Counted from the first letter of the stretch, positions 58,101 through 62,589 are shown. The stretch is 64,000 bases of DNA from Balanoglossus misakiensis (GCA_040954595.2 JBECUI020000028.1:62001-126000), one strand, 5' to 3'. Made by a program: numbers and translations. Notes: generated by a model not told the origin, from the letters alone.

Positions 58101-60826
58101 CTAAGAAAACTACAGAGGAAATGGCACTATTGAGAAAGCTCATACTTTTAGAATTTACCTGCAGAAGTCAGGTTGGTATTTACCTTGTTTTGTATGGTTA
58201 CATCAGCTTTGTGTTCCAATAACAATCTGACACGGCCTTCACCAACATCCCTCCTTGCTGCAGAGTGCAAAGGGGTGTCTCCCCACTGTAAGTAATGAAG
58301 GAGGAGCATGAGAACTATGTCACAAAAATTAAACGTAATGTGTAATTTTCCTTAAACAAAAAACATACAAACAAACAAACAAACAAACAAAAAATGAATG
58401 AATAAATCATTCCATACTGATAGATTAACCTGCAGAAGTCAAGTTGGTATTTACCTGGGTTTGTATGGTAACATCAGCTTTGTGTTCCAATAACAATCTG
58501 ACACAGCCTTCACCACCAAACCCTGCTGCATCATTCAAAGGGGTGACTCCATCCTGTAAGTAATGAAGGAGAAGCATGGGAACAATGTCACAAAAATTGA
58601 AATGTAATATGAGGTTTCTTTAAACAAACAAACAAACAAACAAACCTACAAATAAATAAACAAATATCAAAAGTATCAGCCATATTGCAAAAAAACAAGC
58701 AAGAATGGCATACTGACTGATTTGAAAGGATAATGCACAGTCCTTCTACACACAAAATGAAAATTGCCGACTGTTAAAATGAATACAGATCAAAGAATGA
58801 CGGTGAAGAATCTCAATTGATTCTAACAGCGAGGAAAACGCTTTGACTGGTCATATAGTTTTTAACATTGGATGGTTTAGACTCCATAGCTTAACTAAGG
58901 ATGGAGGGGATCTGGAAGATTTAAAAAAAGATTGCCAGCAAAATTTCAGAGATGGCTTGAAAAAAAATAAAAATTTGTTAACTTTGGTGAAACACAAAAA
59001 AATGCATCAAAATTTACTTTCTGGAACATATTTATTCATTCGGAACAAATGTGTCAAATACACTATGGTTCAACATCTTTGGCTAAATTGTAAAGATTGT
59101 TAAATTTAGAGTGCAATGTGTCCCACTGTCCTTCCTATGGCTGGATCCCAAGGGTATCATGGTTAGTAAAACTAAATCAGTATGGGTAATACTTTTTGGC
59201 CTTTCCCTCTTCTTGTTCAGGGTTAGCTTGTTTCTTCCCATTGAATTTGGATCATGCAAAGTAATTTTGGATGAAAATAAGAGTGTTGTAATTAGGTCTT
59301 TCTCAAAGGCATTTTTTTATTATCCAATTGTGTGGCCACATTATCCATAATAAAGTGATAAGTCAGTTCACGTACCTCATCCTTCGCATTGACATCTGCA
59401 CCATGGCTAATCAACATCCTGACAGCATCCAATTTACCTTTGAAGGACGCTGCATGCAATGCTGTGGAATCATTCTGGAATAAAGACGTTTAATGTTGGA
59501 ATAAAAATGACATCACAAATCTGATACTTGCAATGTGAGTCAACTGCTTGATCTTTTGATGAGGAAACTCTAGGAATTTCATCACAATGAGCTTCAGTCA
59601 CTATTGTAATAATGGTTTTGATTACGATGGTGTGTTATTTCAGTAATAGACTGATATAGATTTGATTCTGAAAGATCATAATAATAGTATTTTCTAAGGT
59701 TGAGTGACAATTCTCTATGACCAAAACACATGTACAGTAAAACCCGTCTAATCCAAAGGGACAGAAGAAATTGTTCAGTTTACAGACGTTTCTGGTTTGT
59801 AAAGGTTCTTTTAACATGTGGTTCTATGTCAAGGGGACAGGAAAATGTGTTCATTATAGACAGTTTTCCAGATACGGCATGTTCCATTTCGACAGGTATT
59901 ACTGTATGTGGTTGAACCACATTGAACCAAACTGTAGACTGATACCATGTTCACACTAGGTAAAACTGGAACTGTTGATGAAAAAGTCTGCACTGAATTG
60001 AGATTATTTATATTTGTGGGCTAGTGTAGGTCTGTTTTGCACAATCTAAATGTGGTGTTGTGATATCATTTTGGGAGTGTGTGGTATTTTGGAAGTTCAT
60101 AGATATCTAGTTGATTCAGTGTTACTGTTGTGTGAAAAGCCAGTCACTCATAACCATTGAAATGTTTCTGAAACGTCTCTGCTCAAATGCCGGCATAAAA
60201 TATTACATGTGAACAGTTGAAGTGGTCCTGGAACATTTCAGGGGTTCAGCTAGTGCTACTACAGTAACAGCATCAGGGGTGCTATAGAAAGCGGCGTGGC
60301 AAACTGCAATGATGTATTTGCAAACAGAATAGTGCGATGGACCTTGAAAAACACCCCAGTTGAGAATTAGTTCTTGCCACAGAGAATTTGAAACACCATA
60401 GTTGACCCCTAAAAATACTGCTTGCAGCAGACCTCTCCGTGTCTGTAAGTTTATCTTTATGGAAGAATTGACATTAGGAATATCTTGTTTGCACCAAGAA
60501 TCCATTTTATTTCGACAAAATTCGTTATTTTAAAAATATATTTCTATTAAAAGTTGTTACTTACCAAAAACCCAGGCTGTCTATCGTTATTTTGTTGCAC
60601 GTAATTGAAATACAGTTTCACACAATTTTTTTAAGTTCCTGCATGCACCGCATGTGAAAAATTAAATATCAAACGCTAGCCCTGAGCGATGACTCTGTAT
60701 AAAACATTGGTCAATACGAACACTTACCTGTCCTGGGTATTTACCCCTTGCATTGACATCATATCCATCAGCTATCAGCGACTGAATCTTTGCAACATCA
60801 CCCTTCACTGCGGCATTGATTAGATT
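3686..60826 (-). CDS. Gene model: ankyrin–Roc–COR–Death ROCO protein (24 exons listed below)
   Basis: ROCO proteins are multidomain GTPases; members with ankyrin repeats and a Death domain resemble DAPK1 without its kinase and act as cytosolic signalling switches. Seen here on the minus strand: 16 ankyrin exons, two linker exons, a Roc P-loop exon (GYGGNGKTTL), a switch II exon (WDFAGQTEYY), an SKAD G4-like exon, COR exons and a Death domain, all in order. Splice phases agree wherever both sides could be defined: phase 0 everywhere except one phase-1 junction inside Roc. The visible protein is about 1,150 residues to the TGA and about 1,270 if the Death domain is included. The first exon, with the start Met, was not found and may lie beyond 61 kb. 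An in-frame TGA at 4109–4111 separates COR from Death, so the gene may be truncated or decaying. No kinase domain is visible. Domain identity is confident; expression and intactness are not. Confidence 0.8.
4109..4945 (-). CDS. ROCO exon: COR domain C-terminal part
   Basis: 278 codons to a TGA at 4109–4111. Begins MFQIESTLPDSDDVIVLDPQ followed by WLCSRIFGTMLAPE, the conserved COR 'DPQWL' segment; DPQWL at the junction of two COR subdomains is typical of DAPK and MFHAS-like proteins. Acceptor TTCACAG at 4946. The downstream frame stays open after the TGA and encodes the Death domain, so either the protein ends here or the stop is a defect. Confidence 0.88.
   Translation of the reverse strand: MFQIESTLPDSDDVIVLDPQWLCSRIFGTMLAPEIFEQFANRLPRKSLHMRSEIEEVFHGLADIDLLINLLKEFALLYEVISESNTVTGYVIPELLDTDMPANQWKQDATKKIYYGRRFQCRDDADSFSPGFSPRLNARIERHFRKINRRTSGIWKNGIKVCHNAEGLVYMTKGWRAIHVCVRAEKEEEIGECYKLLETITDIVYEVLEICCPGTRLDIHVLSSDSLRIHRNPEDVTFYTLKQIREAEERNEKVYNEEMVISEAATDFLCAGYDTTIL
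5346..7256 (+). pseudogene. LINE-A 5' part (CR1/L2-like): ORF1 tail, endonuclease, RT N-terminus; broken
   Basis: 5350–5643 encodes the end of an ORF1-like protein (VCTLFVSRLNPATTCENVEP, then DPVNWPQDTLVRKYY). An APE endonuclease frame starts at 5640 (LRIVSFNCRSVKSS, LLQEHWL). It has a TAG inside the GDFN catalytic motif (GD-stop-NA, near 6106), a second TAG near 6226 and a frameshift near 6718. The RT start then follows (DDKTAGIDNISAEHLKFS; IVHGYLPTEAIKVI) and stops abruptly at the array edge, before the NYRPI-type motif. The 5' end is truncated. Confidence 0.85.
7257..7491 (+). repeat. Hairpin cassettes, cluster 1 (4 copies)
   Basis: Copies start at 7257, 7310, 7381 and 7434. Each has AGGGCCCAAGCGC, a short loop, GCGCTTGGGCCCT, TATTGGTTTCGTTGG and a T5 run. 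The second copy has a shorter AAGCC stem variant. This cluster forms the left edge of the array against LINE-A. Confidence 0.85.
7628..7637. promoter_or_regulatory. Palindromic E-box GTCACGTGAC (example)
   Basis: Present near the head of most units (some carry CACATG), directly followed by CTGGCGGCCAT. It matches the extended bHLH-Zip (USF/MITF/TFEB-like) site; function is inferred only. Confidence 0.4.
8239..8251 (-). promoter_or_regulatory. Perfect DR1 motif (example)
   Basis: Minus strand AGGTCA-A-AGGTCA, the first of three in unit 1. Equivalent sites occur about 65 times across the array by my manual reading. Confidence 0.6.
8737..8759 (-). promoter_or_regulatory. Composite DR1 + DR4 nuclear-receptor motif (example)
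   Basis: On the minus strand: AGGTCA, 1 nt, AGGTCA, 4 nt, AGGTCA. A perfect DR1 (HNF4/RXR/COUP-TF/PPAR type) shares its second half-site with a DR4. The same composite recurs in nearly every array unit, usually with CCTG or CCAG as the 4-nt spacer. Binding is not shown. Confidence 0.6.
8914..8966 (+). repeat. Hairpin cassette, cluster 2 (1 copy, paired variant)
   Basis: The stem starts ACGGGCCCAAGCC and closes GGCTTGGGCCCGT. Both arms carry the matching extra CG pair, so pairing is kept. Confidence 0.8.
8983..10841 (+). repeat. Array unit 2 (type B, longest)
   Basis: About 1.86 kb because of extra near-identical 225-bp subrepeats (around 9976, 10199, 10437, 10676). Ends with the GGCCCGGACA variant and CTTT repeats. 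Confidence 0.8.
10866..12508 (+). repeat. Array unit 3 (type B)
   Basis: About 1.64 kb, near-identical to unit 6 at an offset of about 4.87 kb. One block has an AAGCCAAAGCC micro-duplication shared with unit 6. Confidence 0.8.
12525..13934 (+). repeat. Array unit 4 (type B, short)
   Basis: About 1.41 kb; type B sequence with one fewer 225-bp subrepeat than units 3 and 6. Confidence 0.8.
13956..15363 (+). repeat. Array unit 5 (type A)
   Basis: About 1.41 kb; followed by the largest hairpin-cassette cluster (six copies). Confidence 0.8.
15364..15710 (+). repeat. Hairpin cassettes, cluster 3 (6 copies)
   Basis: Copies start at about 15364, 15417, 15470, 15532, 15602 and 15657. Loops read ATACCA, AAGCAA or ACAGCA inside the same 13-bp stem; the last copy has one C-to-T change tolerated as a G–T wobble. 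Confidence 0.85.
15733..17385 (+). repeat. Array unit 6 (type B)
   Basis: About 1.65 kb; near-identical twin of unit 3. The end has TTAAT followed by CTGTC in place of the usual TTAATT. Confidence 0.8.
17417..18826 (+). repeat. Array unit 7 (type A)
   Basis: About 1.41 kb, followed by one hairpin cassette. Confidence 0.8.
18827..18880 (+). repeat. Hairpin cassette, cluster 4 (1 copy)
   Basis: ATACCA loop, placed right after the AATT end of unit 7. Confidence 0.85.
18898..20307 (+). repeat. Array unit 8 (type A, variant head)
   Basis: The head reads TTCTTGGTTCCATTTTTCGG and contains an AGCACCAACCAGGCTGAAAC segment that resembles unit 21, not its neighbours. Confidence 0.8.
20308..21649 (+). 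repeat. Array unit 9 (A-type head, B-type tail)
   Basis: The head matches unit 8; the middle and end match type B with an internal deletion before the terminus, giving a mosaic 1.34-kb unit. Joined to unit 8 with no CTTT tract. Confidence 0.8.
21657..23067 (+). repeat. Array unit 10 (type A)
   Basis: About 1.41 kb; followed by one hairpin cassette. Confidence 0.8.
23068..23120 (+). repeat. Hairpin cassette, cluster 5 (1 copy)
   Basis: AAGCAA loop, placed right after unit 10, followed by CTTT repeats. Confidence 0.85.
23140..24550 (+). repeat. Array unit 11 (type A)
   Basis: About 1.41 kb; head reads TTCTCCTGTCC. Direct CTTT junction to unit 12. Confidence 0.8.
24567..25974 (+). repeat. Array unit 12 (type A)
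   Basis: About 1.41 kb; ends with the CTCGCAGC loop variant of the terminal hairpin. Confidence 0.8.
25990..27398 (+). repeat. Array unit 13 (type A)
   Basis: About 1.41 kb; ends with the CTTGCAGC loop variant and TTAAT. Confidence 0.8.
27414..28823 (+). repeat. Array unit 14 (type A)
   Basis: About 1.41 kb; one terminal DR1 is altered (TGACCTTTCACCT near 28660). Confidence 0.8.
28838..30248 (+). repeat. Array unit 15 (type A)
   Basis: About 1.41 kb; followed by three hairpin cassettes. Confidence 0.8.
30249..30407 (+). repeat. Hairpin cassettes, cluster 6 (3 copies)
   Basis: Loops TTGCTT, ACGCAA, ACGCAA; direct 53-bp period; placed after unit 15. Confidence 0.85.
30435..31844 (+). repeat. 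Array unit 16 (type A)
   Basis: About 1.41 kb; near-identical to unit 19 at an offset of about 4.49 kb, sharing rare variants such as GGTCGGAGATTATGG. Confidence 0.8.
31861..33269 (+). repeat. Array unit 17 (type A)
   Basis: About 1.41 kb; head near-identical to unit 18. Followed by three hairpin cassettes. Confidence 0.8.
33270..33480 (+). repeat. Hairpin cassettes, cluster 7 (3 copies)
   Basis: Loops ACGCAA, ACGCAA, TTGCTT, separated by CTTT/CTTG microsatellite; placed after unit 17. Confidence 0.85.
33495..34905 (+). repeat. Array unit 18 (type A)
   Basis: About 1.41 kb; shares GGATTTACGAAAAACC with unit 17, pointing to a local duplication. Confidence 0.8.
34921..36327 (+). repeat. Array unit 19 (type A)
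   Basis: About 1.41 kb; twin of unit 16. Confidence 0.8.
36335..37742 (+). repeat. Array unit 20 (type A)
   Basis: About 1.41 kb; DR1 example at 37069–37081. Junction to unit 21 is ATT/CTT microsatellite. Confidence 0.8.
37743..38950 (+). repeat. Array unit 21 (diverged, array edge)
   Basis: About 1.2 kb, clearly diverged from the others but keeping GTGACCTGGCGGCCAT, TGACCTTTGACC blocks and the AATGCTGCTTGCAGCTTTAA end. The subterminal GCGCTTGGGCCC has decayed to GCTTGTGCCCCCCC. It borders LINE-A directly and may be the founder unit. Confidence 0.75.
38950..40199 (+). pseudogene. LINE-A 3' part: reverse transcriptase core and tail
   Basis: Resumes in RT as LLSRCEEFLTSHYLQFGFK, then CFLDASKAFDRVNHFKL, GVRQGGVLSPYLFN and GYADDMTLL (catalytic YADD at 39394–39405), with an open frame to 40056. 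The 3' UTR ends in ATT repeats (about 40180–40199), typical of CR1/L2-type tails. This matches the 5' part at 5346–7256 and completes one element interrupted by 31.7 kb. About 35 residues of RT (the NYRPI region) are missing from both halves. The apparent ATG at 38836 lies in array sequence and is not a real start. Confidence 0.88.
40536..40755. mobile_element. MITE with 17-bp perfect terminal inverted repeats
   Basis: The ends ATACTGTAAAACAGGTT and AACCTGTTTTACAGTAT are perfect inverses enclosing about 190 bp with TTTTCGCGA-rich subterminal sequence. A TA target dinucleotide would fit a Tc1/mariner-derived MITE. It lies 67 bp from the donor of the giant intron. Confidence 0.75.
40828..41007 (-). 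CDS. ROCO exon: COR domain N-terminal part
   Basis: 180 bp, 60 codons, phase 0. Starts REEYIPKLCAKILDGRSKWI and ends RYLHYLGE, the helical start of COR (C-terminal of Roc), the dimerisation and relay module. The donor GTAAGT at 40822–40827 opens a 35.9-kb intron to the exon ending at 4945. Confidence 0.85.
41200..41300 (+). repeat. Dispersed repeat, copy 1
   Basis: Segment with CAGGACCACTTAAACCATTC and an ATAATTTACGCCAGTATTT core. It matches, in opposite orientation and diverged, the segment at 60155–60262. Confidence 0.5.
41289..41739. mobile_element. Foldback element with 16-bp inverted arms
   Basis: TTAAACCCCGGTGCGG at 41289–41304 is the exact reverse complement of 41724–41739. The 419 bp between contain no recognisable gene. 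Probably a MITE, or the inner arms of a larger one. Confidence 0.5.
41850..42550. mobile_element. Putative MITE with diverged inverted ends
   Basis: GTTCTCACT at 41856–41864 and AGTGAGAAC at 42534–42542 head imperfect inverted arms rich in CACCGGTGT-like motifs. The ORF inside (41986–42438, minus) resembles no protein I know. Confidence 0.4.
42769..42917 (-). CDS. ROCO exon: Roc C-terminal part
   Basis: 149 bp. Completes the phase-1 codon and reads AELVMREILQTAQKTFGKYL, then later DETFILNCHNSQHNDMHRL. The FILNC strand matches the end of the Roc fold. Donor GTATGG, acceptor TGATAG. Leads in phase 0 to the COR exon at 40828. Confidence 0.8.
43010..43260. other. Roc intron sequence
   Basis: Non-coding sequence between Roc exons. 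Includes ATCTGGTTTTAATCAGATTG near 43180, similar to ATCTGATTAAAATCAGATG near 63003–63021; no gene seen. Confidence 0.3.
43279..43405 (-). CDS. ROCO exon: Roc G4 region
   Basis: 127 bp. VTSWLAFLKAIIPQD, then KPKVILIGSKADLLKAEHK. SKAD sits where GTPases carry the guanine-specificity motif NKxD, with Ser replacing Asn. Ends one base into a codon (phase 1), completed by the next exon. Acceptor AATAG, donor GTATGT. Confidence 0.85.
43711..43995 (-). CDS. ROCO exon: Roc switch II region
   Basis: 285 bp, 95 codons, phase 0. Contains KFSVWDFAGQTEYYVTHNIF, the DxxG switch II motif typical of Roc (DFAGQ), followed by the AVVLLVFKM core strand. Acceptor ATGCAG, donor GTGGGT. The next exon continues with VTSWLAFLK. 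Confidence 0.88.
44438..44527 (-). CDS. ROCO exon: Roc P-loop (Walker A)
   Basis: Open for 30 codons; reads KRNTTKIVLAGYGGNGKTTL then KESLQR. GYGGNGKTT is the nucleotide-binding P-loop of the Roc GTPase. The donor is GTGTGT. Upstream in frame comes a TGA (44528–44530) and I see no good AG acceptor between it and the P-loop, so the 5' edge is unresolved and the true start may be up to about 15 bp inside the stated boundary. Confidence 0.7.
44531..45288. other. Intron between the linker-2 and P-loop exons
   Basis: AT-rich, with no element or exon that I can support. Confidence 0.4.
45289..45348 (-). CDS. ROCO exon: linker between ankyrin and Roc, part 2
   Basis: 60 bp, 20 codons between an AATACAG acceptor and GTACGT donor. 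Starts AVINSVYDRDDKRDLI. Phase 0 with both neighbours. Short and motif-free, so supported mainly by splice sites and position. Confidence 0.6.
45556..45701. repeat. Nested perfect palindrome
   Basis: Inner arms of 33 bp (45587–45619 and 45634–45666, loop 14 nt) are exact inverses. Outer arms of 19 bp (45556–45574 and 45683–45701: AGCAATAAAACACCCCCAG and its inverse) also match exactly. The right side holds an extra copy of GCGTATATGTCGTGAACTG. It lies between the two linker exons and is likely a foldback element. Confidence 0.8.
46129..46239 (-). CDS. ROCO exon: linker between ankyrin and Roc, part 1
   Basis: 111 bp, 37 codons, in phase 0 with neighbours. Reads NVVTPCQEAGRKAGRGAG then NITRAFVEYHFDNEKVYQ. 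Acceptor TTTTCAG is normal; the donor reads CAG|GCAAGT, a GC-AG intron. No known motif; placement and phase support it. Confidence 0.65.
46801..46932. repeat. G-rich / C-rich low-complexity block
   Basis: G13 and two G7 tracts alternating with GTCATCATxTTTTGG-like phrases, ending in a C14 tract. The ends are complementary and could fold back. Confidence 0.6.
47287..47326 (-). pseudogene. Broken ankyrin exon remnant
   Basis: A CTTACAG acceptor is followed by AAAGGTGAC, then a reading matching TPLHFAAY only after a one-base shift. A stop follows at once and the rest of the exon, including its donor, is missing. It looks like the decayed last copy of the tandem exon array and is probably skipped. 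Confidence 0.5.
47476..47577 (-). CDS. ROCO exon: ankyrin repeat 16
   Basis: 102 bp. TGDTPLHDAARRDDGEGF, ending ADANIQNK. The last intact repeat; the next downstream exon is the linker at 46129–46239. Confidence 0.86.
47718..47819 (-). CDS. ROCO exon: ankyrin repeat 15
   Basis: 102 bp. DGDTPSHDAARRDGGEGH, ending ADVTIQNK; His replaces the usual Leu before VRLLL. Confidence 0.87.
47968..48069 (-). CDS. ROCO exon: ankyrin repeat 14
   Basis: 102 bp. DGDTPSHDAARRDGGEG, ending ADANIQNK. Identical at protein level to the exon at 48714–48815. Confidence 0.87.
48222..48323 (-). CDS. ROCO exon: ankyrin repeat 13
   Basis: 102 bp. DGDTPLHYAARRVGGEC, ending ADANIQNK; Cys replaces Gly at residue 17 of the repeat. 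Confidence 0.87.
48472..48573 (-). CDS. ROCO exon: ankyrin repeat 12
   Basis: 102 bp. DGDTPLHYAARRVGGEG, ending ADVTIQNK. Phase 0, GTAAAT donor. Confidence 0.87.
48714..48815 (-). CDS. ROCO exon: ankyrin repeat 11
   Basis: 102 bp. DGDTPSHDAARRDGGEG, ending ADANIQNK. The acceptor is CTTATAG where sisters have CTTACAG. Same protein sequence as the exon at 47968–48069. Confidence 0.86.
48964..49062 (-). CDS. ROCO exon: ankyrin repeat 10
   Basis: 99 bp. DGDTPLHYAARRVGKG variant, near-identical to the exon at 49715–49813, which suggests duplication or conversion between them. Confidence 0.87.
49210..49311 (-). CDS. ROCO exon: ankyrin repeat 9
   Basis: 102 bp. EGDTPLHDAARRDGGEG, ending ADVYIQNK; the only copy with VY at the variable position before IQNK. 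Confidence 0.87.
49472..49570 (-). CDS. ROCO exon: ankyrin repeat 8
   Basis: 99 bp. The most diverged member of the array: DGDTLLHYAARFRDEGRV, ending ANIRNK. Phase 0 on both sides. Confidence 0.83.
49715..49813 (-). CDS. ROCO exon: ankyrin repeat 7
   Basis: 99 bp, one codon shorter than most sisters (RRVGKGLVRLLL in place of RRDGGEGLVRLLL). Phase 0 on both sides. Confidence 0.87.
49981..50082 (-). CDS. ROCO exon: ankyrin repeat 6
   Basis: 102 bp. TGDTPLHYAARRDGGEG, core LVRLLLEHKAD, then VTIQNE. First exon of the compact 250-bp-period array. The downstream donor is GTAAAT. Confidence 0.87.
50248..51441 (+). CDS. LINE-B ORF1: 2A-like motif, coiled coil, RRM-like RNA-binding protein
   Basis: 397 codons. 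ORF1 proteins of this type bind LINE RNA and chaperone its integration. A hydrophobic stretch (FIIELTLLVGSLL) lies near residues 55–67. A 2A-like ribosome-skipping motif, DIELNPGP, is at residues 126–133 (50623–50646), preceded by LLLTLSG. A long charged coiled coil follows (about 165–250, for example VDELKDEVNRLRSELREN). The end resembles the L1-type ORF1 RRM and C-terminal domain (RDNLLFHNIEQSPNETWDD; FRVSEDFTPRVRETRRKL). The start may instead be Met72 (50461, good Kozak context), putting 2A about 60 residues in, nearer its usual place. Ends with TAG at 51439. Confidence 0.85.
   Translation: MGISLQLWRGRIGGFSQPNSWKCVESHSGDVSQRTRYSRWPPVLDYLCRTTATVFIIELTLLVGSLLSKIEMDNLASFSTNEDINSFMEYEHVMVFEQRMVTNAVATAGLQGNTVFVPLLLTLSGDIELNPGPPKAVKQVKLTECTGTQRELRSNSTPTVSEPEAPKETSLADVIREIRELKVDLKTQIDTSVHDVHDRVDELKDEVNRLRSELRENYQETARLAEENKYLKDNISTVLRELDDVKGRMKRDNLLFHNIEQSPNETWDDTENKVKTFLSEKLDLDGSSFEFDGVHRLSNAKGHPQPIVAKFTRFKQREQVLQKARGSLKNTNFRVSEDFTPRVRETRRKLGQFLQKAREEGKRAFLNYDKLKIDGTLYIFDDSLNDIRPFNRNHRDR
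50623..50646 (+). other. 2A-like ribosome-skipping motif
   Basis: Encodes DIELNPGP, which fits the D(V/I)ExNPGP consensus exactly. Skipping would occur between the Gly and final Pro, releasing the N-terminal peptide from ORF1p. Such motifs are known in APE-type LINEs of marine invertebrates. Confidence 0.8.
51442..54985 (+). pseudogene. LINE-B ORF2: APE endonuclease–reverse transcriptase, disabled
   Basis: After the ORF1 TAG the same frame stays open to the endonuclease start (QFICWNINDLKSKF). A one-base frameshift near 51571 moves to the frame with ADFMSFL, ICLTETW, VILCGDFNA and SDHQPL. A TGA at 52502–52504 interrupts the linker. The RT continues in the same frame to 54985: NYRGITLLP, QAGFRKNRST, AFIDFEKAFDRIDH, GVQQGSVLSPLLFN and catalytic FADD (53786–53797). 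The end has a CCHC-like C-x2-C…H-x4-C knuckle (CQFC…HICLIC, about 54754–54813). All catalytic motifs survive; only the frameshift and stop disable it, so the insertion is fairly recent. Confidence 0.88.
54986..55123 (+). other. LINE-B 3' UTR and tail
   Basis: Non-coding stretch ending AATAAATATATATATAT, a simple-repeat tail of the CR1/L2 kind, directly against the target duplication. Confidence 0.75.
55275..55376 (-). CDS. ROCO exon: ankyrin repeat 5
   Basis: 102 bp. Starts NGDTPLHYAVRGCRGEG and continues with the LVRLLLEHKAD core, ending IPNK. Now separated from the next exon by the 5-kb LINE at 50117–55123. Confidence 0.85.
55440..58183. other. Large ankyrin intron, no gene supported
   Basis: Contains AAAC microsatellite, a dispersed repeat at 57330–57452 and a duplicated phrase TAGTTTTGATTCAAAGG at about 57857 and 58031 (also AGTTTTGATTCAAAGG near 47259). 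Several short ORFs resemble nothing I recognise. Confidence 0.5.
57330..57452 (+). repeat. Dispersed repeat, copy 2 (pairs with 2085–2187)
   Basis: Shares TAAAGGGACAAA, TTAATTATGTTTGATACAAG and TTAACGTTCGACCAC with 2085–2187, in the same orientation. Confidence 0.6.
58184..58285 (-). CDS. ROCO exon: ankyrin repeat 4
   Basis: 102 bp, 34 codons. Starts WGDTPLHSAARRDVGEG and continues with the VRLLLEHKAD core. GTAAAT donor, ACAG acceptor, phase 0. A detached member of the same exon family as the 47.5–50.1 kb array. Confidence 0.8.
58455..58553 (-). CDS. ROCO exon: ankyrin repeat 3
   Basis: 99 bp between ACAG and GTAAAT splice sites. Starts DGVTPLNDAAGFGGEG and ends NVTIQTQ-like, with the LVRLLLEHKAD core of the tandem family slightly altered. 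Flanked by AAAC microsatellite intron sequence like the main exon array. Confidence 0.8.
59376..59474 (-). CDS. ROCO exon: ankyrin repeat 2
   Basis: 99 bp between a TTCCAG acceptor and GTACGT donor. Reads NDSTALHAASFKGKLDAVRM then LISHGADVNAKDE, a textbook ankyrin repeat. It is diverged from the later tandem exons, so it belongs to the ancestral part of the repeat stack. Confidence 0.85.
60155..60262 (-). repeat. Dispersed repeat, copy 2 (pairs with 41200–41300)
   Basis: The reverse complement contains CAGGACCACTTCAACTGTTC followed by TTATGCCGGCATTT, aligning with the 41.2-kb copy. Confidence 0.5.
60728..60826 (-). CDS. ROCO exon: ankyrin repeat 1
   Basis: 99 bp, 33 codons, bounded by TTACAG acceptor and GTAAGT donor. 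Reads NLINAAVKGDVAKIQSLI then DGYDVNARGKYPGQ, an N-terminal cap-like ankyrin repeat. Phase 0 on both sides. It is the most upstream exon I can support. Confidence 0.75.
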
Positions 60827-62559
60827 CTGTAACATTCAACAATCAACATTTCTTTCATCAAAATATTCTCAAAATGCAATCATAAACAGCAGTAATATAA
60901 AAGGAAAACATTGAAATCTTCATTAATGAAAAATTATGAAGCCAAAACATGATCATGTACGCCAATTTGAATACAAAATGATGACATCATGTTGTGAGAA
61001 AACAAAGACAACACAATCACTCTTCTCCAAGACAAAGCAGCAAGATCTCCAAAGGGCAACAGGAAAACAGAAATACAAAACCGGTGCTGGCACTCTCAGG
61101 GAAAATAGACATTGCCTGTCCATAACATTTCCAGGAATTTTCAACAACAAAAAGACAATTTGGATTCACCTCCTATTGATGTGTTGGTACCCCCTGGAAA
61201 TTTAATTGTCAAAGGGGCACCTGAGTGCCCTTGAAAATGATGTTACTCACATGTTGAAGATATAACATTCCCCCTTGCCAGAGTGGAATCACCCTCAAAT
61301 ATTCTGGCGAAGGGGGACATATACCCCCTGCTGATACCATCCTGAATAAAACACTGTCTGAATATATATATATATATATGGAAGAAAATGAGACAAAAGC
61401 CCCCTTAGCTCCTAATTTACAAAAACTGCGACAGTTAATGCCATAATACAAATATAAAGCAATAACAATGTTTCTAATATAAAGAACTATGGTTTAGACA
61501 CCCATCCGTATTTCAAATCTCATTTGAACATTGTCATGTTATAAGATGTACCATTTTTATCATTTTCAAAGACAGTGATGATACCGAAAAGCGTCCCCTT
61601 CTCTGTGATAGTTTTGGGAACATGCATGGATAGCTATTGACCCTGAGTGTATCACCACCAGGGGAGGGTAGAAATTCACAATCTTTCGACATTCATATAT
61701 TTTCCTTTTGTCATTCTGTATACACTTTCCTTCTGTAGTTTTTCTCTAGCAATTTATGTTTTAAGTATGTGAGAAATAACACAATAGCTTAATTACAGAC
61801 ACAATAATTGGTGTTCAAGAATGTGGTCGAAAAACAATTTGTTTCACTAACAACAATGACATGAATAATTTTATATCATTGCTACAAAAATGCTGGGAGT
61901 TGTGATCGTGCCTGGGGAGTGATGACTGCTGACAGTCTAAAGCTTGAGTACCTGGGAAGGGTGCTAATTGCTCTGACTGACTCGATAACTCTACAATTAA
62001 TGTGGATTAATTAAATGTTGACAGAATGAAGAGTGCAGATATGAAGTCAAGTTTGGCCCACAAAACTTCAGTTATGTGTTCCACTATTTATGAAAAAGCA
62101 AATTAATTTAATAACTTCACATTGCAATAGTAAACCAAGTAGTCATTACCATCACATGAATGTCGCCAAAAACCAACATGAGAACGTGGAATGAGAATTG
62201 TGTAATATTAATTGCAGCTTCCGCAATATATTTTGTTTGACCCTTTATATTTACATTTTGTGCAGGGATTGTTTTGCCATTTATGGCTGTGTACAATCGA
62301 ATCTGCAAAACTGATAACAGTTTCATAAATACTCTGTGTGCCATCATGATTCTGACAAATAGATGCTTATTTTTCTTTGTAGTGCAGCTTGTATTTACTT
62401 ATTGACTTTTATACAGATACAGTCTTCAAAATCAAATGATTAGCTAGACGACGCAATCCCAACAAAACTAACTTGCCAGTTGAACTCAAGACTGCAACAT
62501 CGTGATATGGTGTAATTTGTGAATGAATTTCAAGGCAATGTTAATGACACAACAATGCA
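60827..62559. other. Upstream of ankyrin exon 1; start exon not found
   Basis: The missing first ROCO exon should lie here or further right. A minus-strand ORF at 62117–62347 has no recognised motif. An AT dinucleotide tract sits at about 61363–61379. Confidence 0.35.
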
Positions 62560-62589
62560 ATGGCTTCCCCGGAAGATAAAGACCCACAG
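62560..62589 (+). CDS. Possible first coding exon of a divergent gene
   Basis: ATG plus ten codons (MASPEDKDPQ) ending in CAG|GTAAGT, a perfect consensus donor. Divergent from the ROCO gene. No following exon was identified, so support is limited to the start and donor. Confidence 0.25.

Noticed and set aside
56181-59350. ORFs at 56.2–59.3 kb with hydrophobic stretches
   Set aside because: No homology recognised, no supporting splice sites, low-complexity AT-rich composition.
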